This document shows, one piece after another, positions 61,272 to 64,000 of a stretch of DNA of 64,000 nt (the first letter of the stretch is position 1; each line of letters starts with the position of its first letter). Source of the DNA: Bradyrhizobium manausense (lineage in GTDB: Bacteria > Pseudomonadota > Alphaproteobacteria > Rhizobiales > Xanthobacteraceae); assembly GCF_018131105.1 (NCBI RefSeq), contig NZ_JAFCJI010000001.1:3942001-4006000 (forward strand), read 5' to 3'. The notes beneath the pieces are model-generated. The model ran no database searches. It saw only the letters and a program-made list of their open reading frames with translations, and was not told the DNA's origin. The position numbers were made by a program, and so were the translations under genes.

Positions 61272-62810
61272 ATGGTTCAGCGGGTTTCGACAGTCGCCTT
61301 TGAGGGGATCGAGGCCCGCGCGGTCGACGTGCAGGTGCAGGTCGCGCCCGGCCTGCCGGCGTTCACCATCGTCGGTCTCCCGGACAAGGCCGTCTCGGAG
61401 GCGCGCGAGCGGGTCCGCTCCGCGCTGATCGCATCCGGATTGGCACTGCCGGCACGTCGGATCACCGTCAATCTCGCACCTGCCGACGTTCCGAAGGAAG
61501 GCAGCCATTACGATCTGCCGATCGCGCTCGGGCTGATGGCGGCGATCGGTGCGATCCCGCCGGATGCGCTGACCGGCTTCACCGTGCTTGGCGAGCTCGG
61601 CCTCGACGGCTCGATCGCGGCGGTGGCCGGCGTTCTGCCTGCCGCGTTCGGCGCAAATCTTCGCGAGGAGGGCTTGATCTGCCCGGCGTCTTGCGGCTCT
61701 GAAGCGGCATGGGCGAGCCCGGACATCCAGATCATCGCCGCAACCTCACTCATTCAGATTGCCAATCATTTCAAGGGCACGCAGGTGCTGTCGCGACCGG
61801 TGCCGAAGGTGCATGAGGCCGCCGCCTCGCTGCTCGATTTGCGCGACATCAAGGGCCAGGAGAGCGCCAAGCGGGCGCTGGAGATCGCGGCGGCCGGTGG
61901 CCATCACCTCCTGATGATCGGCGCGCCCGGTGCCGGCAAATCGATGCTGGCCGCGCGCCTGCCCTCGATCCTGCCGCCGCTGTCGCCGAGCGAGCTGCTC
62001 GAGGTCTCGATGATCGCTTCCGTCGCCGGCGAGATCGAGGGCGGCGCACTGACATCGCGGCGGCCGTTTCGCTCACCGCATCACTCCGCCAGCATGGCCG
62101 CGCTCACCGGCGGCGGCGCGCGTGCAAGGCCCGGCGAGGTCTCGCTGGCGCATCAGGGCGTACTGTTCCTCGACGAGTTGCCGGAGTTCGATCCGCGCGT
62201 GCTGGATTCGCTGCGTCAGCCGCTGGAGAATGGTGAAGTCTCGGTGTCGCGCGCCAATCACCGTGTCACCTACCCTGCCCGCTTCATGCTGGTCGCGGCG
62301 ATGAATCCCTGCCGCTGCGGCAACGCATTCGAGCCCGGCTATGCCTGCAAGCGCGGCCGCGTCGACCGCTGTACCGGCGACTACCAGGCGCGCATCTCCG
62401 GCCCGCTGATGGACCGCATCGACCTGCGCATCGAAGTCCCGGCCGTAACCGCGGCCGACCTGATCCTGCCACCGCCGACGGAAGGCTCCGCCGAAGTTGC
62501 CGCACGCGTCGCGGCGGCGCGCGACATCCAGCTCGCCCGCTACGCGGCTGCGGGCCTGCCCCAGGTCCGCACCAATGCAGAGGCACCGGCGTCGGTTCTG
62601 GAGGACATCGCCAAGCCGGATGCCCAGGGACAGAAGCTGCTGCGCGACGCCGCCGAGACCATGCGGCTGTCGGCACGGGGCTATCACAGGGTGCTGCGGG
62701 TGGCACGCACGCTGGCCGACCTCGACGGCGCCGAGAAGATCGGCCGGCTGCATCTGGCCGAGGCGCTGTCCTACCGCGCACTCGCAGAAGATGCACGCCA
62801 GCTGGCGTGA
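61272..62810 (+). CDS. YifB/ComM-family Mg-chelatase-like AAA+ ATPase
   Basis: A 512-residue AAA+ protein with an N-terminal S16/Lon-like subdomain (LPAFTIVGLPDKAVSEARERVRSAL), Walker A GAPGAGKSMLAARLP, LFLDELPEFDPRVLDSLRQPLENGEV and the C-terminal magnesium-chelatase-like helical part (SARGYHRVLRVARTLADLDG). ComM-type helicases promote branch migration in natural transformation; the role here is unproven. ATG 61272. Confidence 0.9.
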   Translation: MVQRVSTVAFEGIEARAVDVQVQVAPGLPAFTIVGLPDKAVSEARERVRSALIASGLALPARRITVNLAPADVPKEGSHYDLPIALGLMAAIGAIPPDALTGFTVLGELGLDGSIAAVAGVLPAAFGANLREEGLICPASCGSEAAWASPDIQIIAATSLIQIANHFKGTQVLSRPVPKVHEAAASLLDLRDIKGQESAKRALEIAAAGGHHLLMIGAPGAGKSMLAARLPSILPPLSPSELLEVSMIASVAGEIEGGALTSRRPFRSPHHSASMAALTGGGARARPGEVSLAHQGVLFLDELPEFDPRVLDSLRQPLENGEVSVSRANHRVTYPARFMLVAAMNPCRCGNAFEPGYACKRGRVDRCTGDYQARISGPLMDRIDLRIEVPAVTAADLILPPPTEGSAEVAARVAAARDIQLARYAAAGLPQVRTNAEAPASVLEDIAKPDAQGQKLLRDAAETMRLSARGYHRVLRVARTLADLDGAEKIGRLHLAEALSYRALAEDARQLA

Positions 62811-62919
62811 AGCGAACGCGCATCAACCCGGCGGTAACGAGTTTCCTTTACGCTCTGCAAACCATAAGGCCCACAAGTTCCCGTACGGGCTTTGGCGTGT
62901 TCTTGGCGAGTAGAGTGTC

Positions 62920-63390
62920 ATGTTGCGTTTCAAGATCCTGGCCTCAGTGGTTCCCTTGTTGGCGGCCGCGGTGTTCGCCCGGGGCGAGATCGGATCGGTC
63001 TCGCATCCCTGCATCGCCATTGGCGACACCTCGGTCGAGCTCACCTCCCTGTTCTGGACGGCCGGCATCCAGATCGCCTTCACCGACGATCCCGCGCAGG
63101 CGACAGTCCGGGTGCAAATCACCGACGACGCCGACGCTGCCGACTTTGCCGTGGTCGATGACGGCGCCAGCGACGAAGAAGCCAGCGCCTGCCAGGGCAA
63201 TCCGTCCACGCAACTGGTCGCGATTTCCGGGCAGGCCGGCGGTGACCGTCCGACGGTTTATCTCAGCACCGAAGGCCCGGCCGACTACCGCATCTATGTC
63301 CGCTCGAAGACGTTTTCCCAGAAGGAAGCGGCGGCTCTGATCGTTGGCGCCCGCGGCGGCCGCCGACCTCTCCAGGCCGCCTCGCTTTAA
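62920..63390 (+). CDS. small secreted hypothetical protein
   Basis: A 156-residue protein with a short signal peptide (MLRFKILASVVPLLAAAVFA). The mature part carries two cysteines (SHPCIAIG, SACQGNP) and beta-rich segments, with TVYLSTEGPADYRIYVRSKTF near the end. I do not recognise a family. ATG 62920 after GGCGAGTAGAG. It lies between the YifB gene and the PAS sensor gene. Confidence 0.6.
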   Translation: MLRFKILASVVPLLAAAVFARGEIGSVSHPCIAIGDTSVELTSLFWTAGIQIAFTDDPAQATVRVQITDDADAADFAVVDDGASDEEASACQGNPSTQLVAISGQAGGDRPTVYLSTEGPADYRIYVRSKTFSQKEAAALIVGARGGRRPLQAASL

Positions 63391-63395
63391 AGTTT

Positions 63396-63444
63396 GAGCA
63401 TGATCTCTACGGAAAACCGCTGCACACTTTTCCGGATCATGCTC
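63396..63444. repeat. intergenic palindrome (gagcatgatc type), copy 3
   Basis: GAGCATGATCTCTACGGAAAA and TTTTCCGGATCATGCTC form an inverted repeat of the same family as 30957-31000. It may terminate the preceding small gene. Confidence 0.8.
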
Positions 63445-63565
63445 TGAGGCGTTAACACCTCGTCAACCCAGTTTCGAGGCGACCCGAAAGCCTCAAGCTG
63501 TTCGCAAGGTCGGCAAGACATCGTCGCGCACGGCGGTGGCAGGTTTCGAGTCGGGGTCGGTAGCG

Positions 63566-64000
63566 ATGGGTCGGACGTTCCGGATCAAGGTGCGCATGCG
63601 CCGCTTCAGGCGACAGCACCCGAAAATCGCCTTCGCGATCCGCTCCTTCATGATCTTCTCGGCGACGTTCGGTGGCGCCTATGGCTTCGTCACCGGCAGC
63701 CGCGCGCCAAATTCCGGCTACGATCCCAACGCCTTTGCGATCGGCGCGAGCTTCCTGTTCGCGCTGGCGTGCCTTGGCCTCGCCACGCTCAGCATGCGGC
63801 TGCGCTTCGTCAACAAGCGGATGCGCAAGCTCGCCGCCCACAACGAAGCGCTGATCGACCGCAATTGGGAGCTGAAGGAAGCCGAAGAGCGTGCTCGCAG
63901 CCTGTTCGAATCCCAGGGCGACCTGATCGTGCTGCGCGACCATCACGGCCGCATCACTTTCGCCAACGACGCCTATTGCGCGCTGGCCGCTCAGGCGCGC
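63566..64000 (+). CDS. PAS-domain sensor (histidine kinase) N-terminal part (cut by window edge)
   Basis: The frame is open from ATG 63566 to the window end, 145 codons. It has a cytoplasmic basic N-terminus, two membrane helices (IRSFMIFSATFGGAYGFVTG and GASFLFALACLGLATL), a coiled stretch (MRKLAAHNEALIDRNWEL) and the start of a PAS domain (ARSLFESQGDLIVL, HGRITFANDAYCAL). It should be a membrane-bound sensor kinase, but the output domain is off-window. GTG 63536 is an alternative start. Confidence 0.72.
   Translation, partial: MGRTFRIKVRMRRFRRQHPKIAFAIRSFMIFSATFGGAYGFVTGSRAPNSGYDPNAFAIGASFLFALACLGLATLSMRLRFVNKRMRKLAAHNEALIDRNWELKEAEERARSLFESQGDLIVLRDHHGRITFANDAYCALAAQAR

Overview
The window is chromosomal DNA of high G+C content from an alphaproteobacterium of the Bradyrhizobium group. 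Four things point there: the gene content and order (pmtA beside dnaJ/dnaK, hrcA-grpE opposite rph-rdgB-hemW, rpmI-rplT-pheS-pheT), an infC that begins at ATT, an RpoH promoter of the alphaproteobacterial type before dnaK, and several families of short palindromic intergenic repeats. No identity search was possible, so the genus is an inference.

Layout. 1-991: the visible N-terminal part of a tyrosine integrase lies just downstream of a tRNA-Leu(CAG) gene, so the left edge is probably the end of an integrated element. 1131-5105: an NDUFA9-like reductase, a DprE2/DprE1-like epimerase pair and uppP, which suggests polyprenyl-phosphate-linked envelope sugar metabolism. 5274-9571: GST, queG, a thioesterase, an NTF2-like protein and an alpha/beta hydrolase. 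9824-16581: a translation block (infC, rpmI, rplT, pheS, pheT) with two small secreted proteins and a TauE/SafE exporter. 16737-22684: a Tat-exported amine oxidase, a YiiX-like cysteine hydrolase, then a metal block (csoR, a copper ATPase and nikR) with a CsoR-type operator. 22866-27739: HMG-CoA-lyase-like and CoA-transferase genes divergent from a LysR regulator that is followed by an MFS carrier. This looks like a small organic-acid catabolic unit.

27859-30955: a sedolisin (S53) peptidase and a nucleoside-phosphorylase-superfamily protein are transcribed divergently from a shared, dyad-rich region. 31096-36883: an EI24 membrane protein, an EmrAB-type efflux pair whose emrB is frameshifted, and a DNA repair group (nth, a DUF2244 protein and an Ada-like methyltransferase). 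37071-44437: gpmA, dapB, a DUF1330 protein, pyrF, an FMN reductase, pmtA, dnaJ and dnaK. 44834-51203: a secreted protein, an exported nicotinamidase, grpE, hrcA, rph, rdgB and hemW. The first codons of hemW are supplied by a palindromic repeat.

51230-64000: an LpoA/LivJ-like lipoprotein, rsmI, a YraN protein and gshB. These are followed by the cpaB-cpaC-cpaD-cpaE part of a Tad/Flp pilus locus, a TadD-like lipoprotein, a PilZ protein, a ComM/YifB ATPase, a small secreted protein and the start of a PAS-domain sensor protein cut by the window end. Most of the window is ordinary core genome. The parts most worth a second look are the integrase/tRNA edge, the DprE pair, the sedolisin/phosphorylase pair, the repeat inside hemW and the broken emrB. 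No CRISPR array, rRNA or complete insertion sequence was seen.
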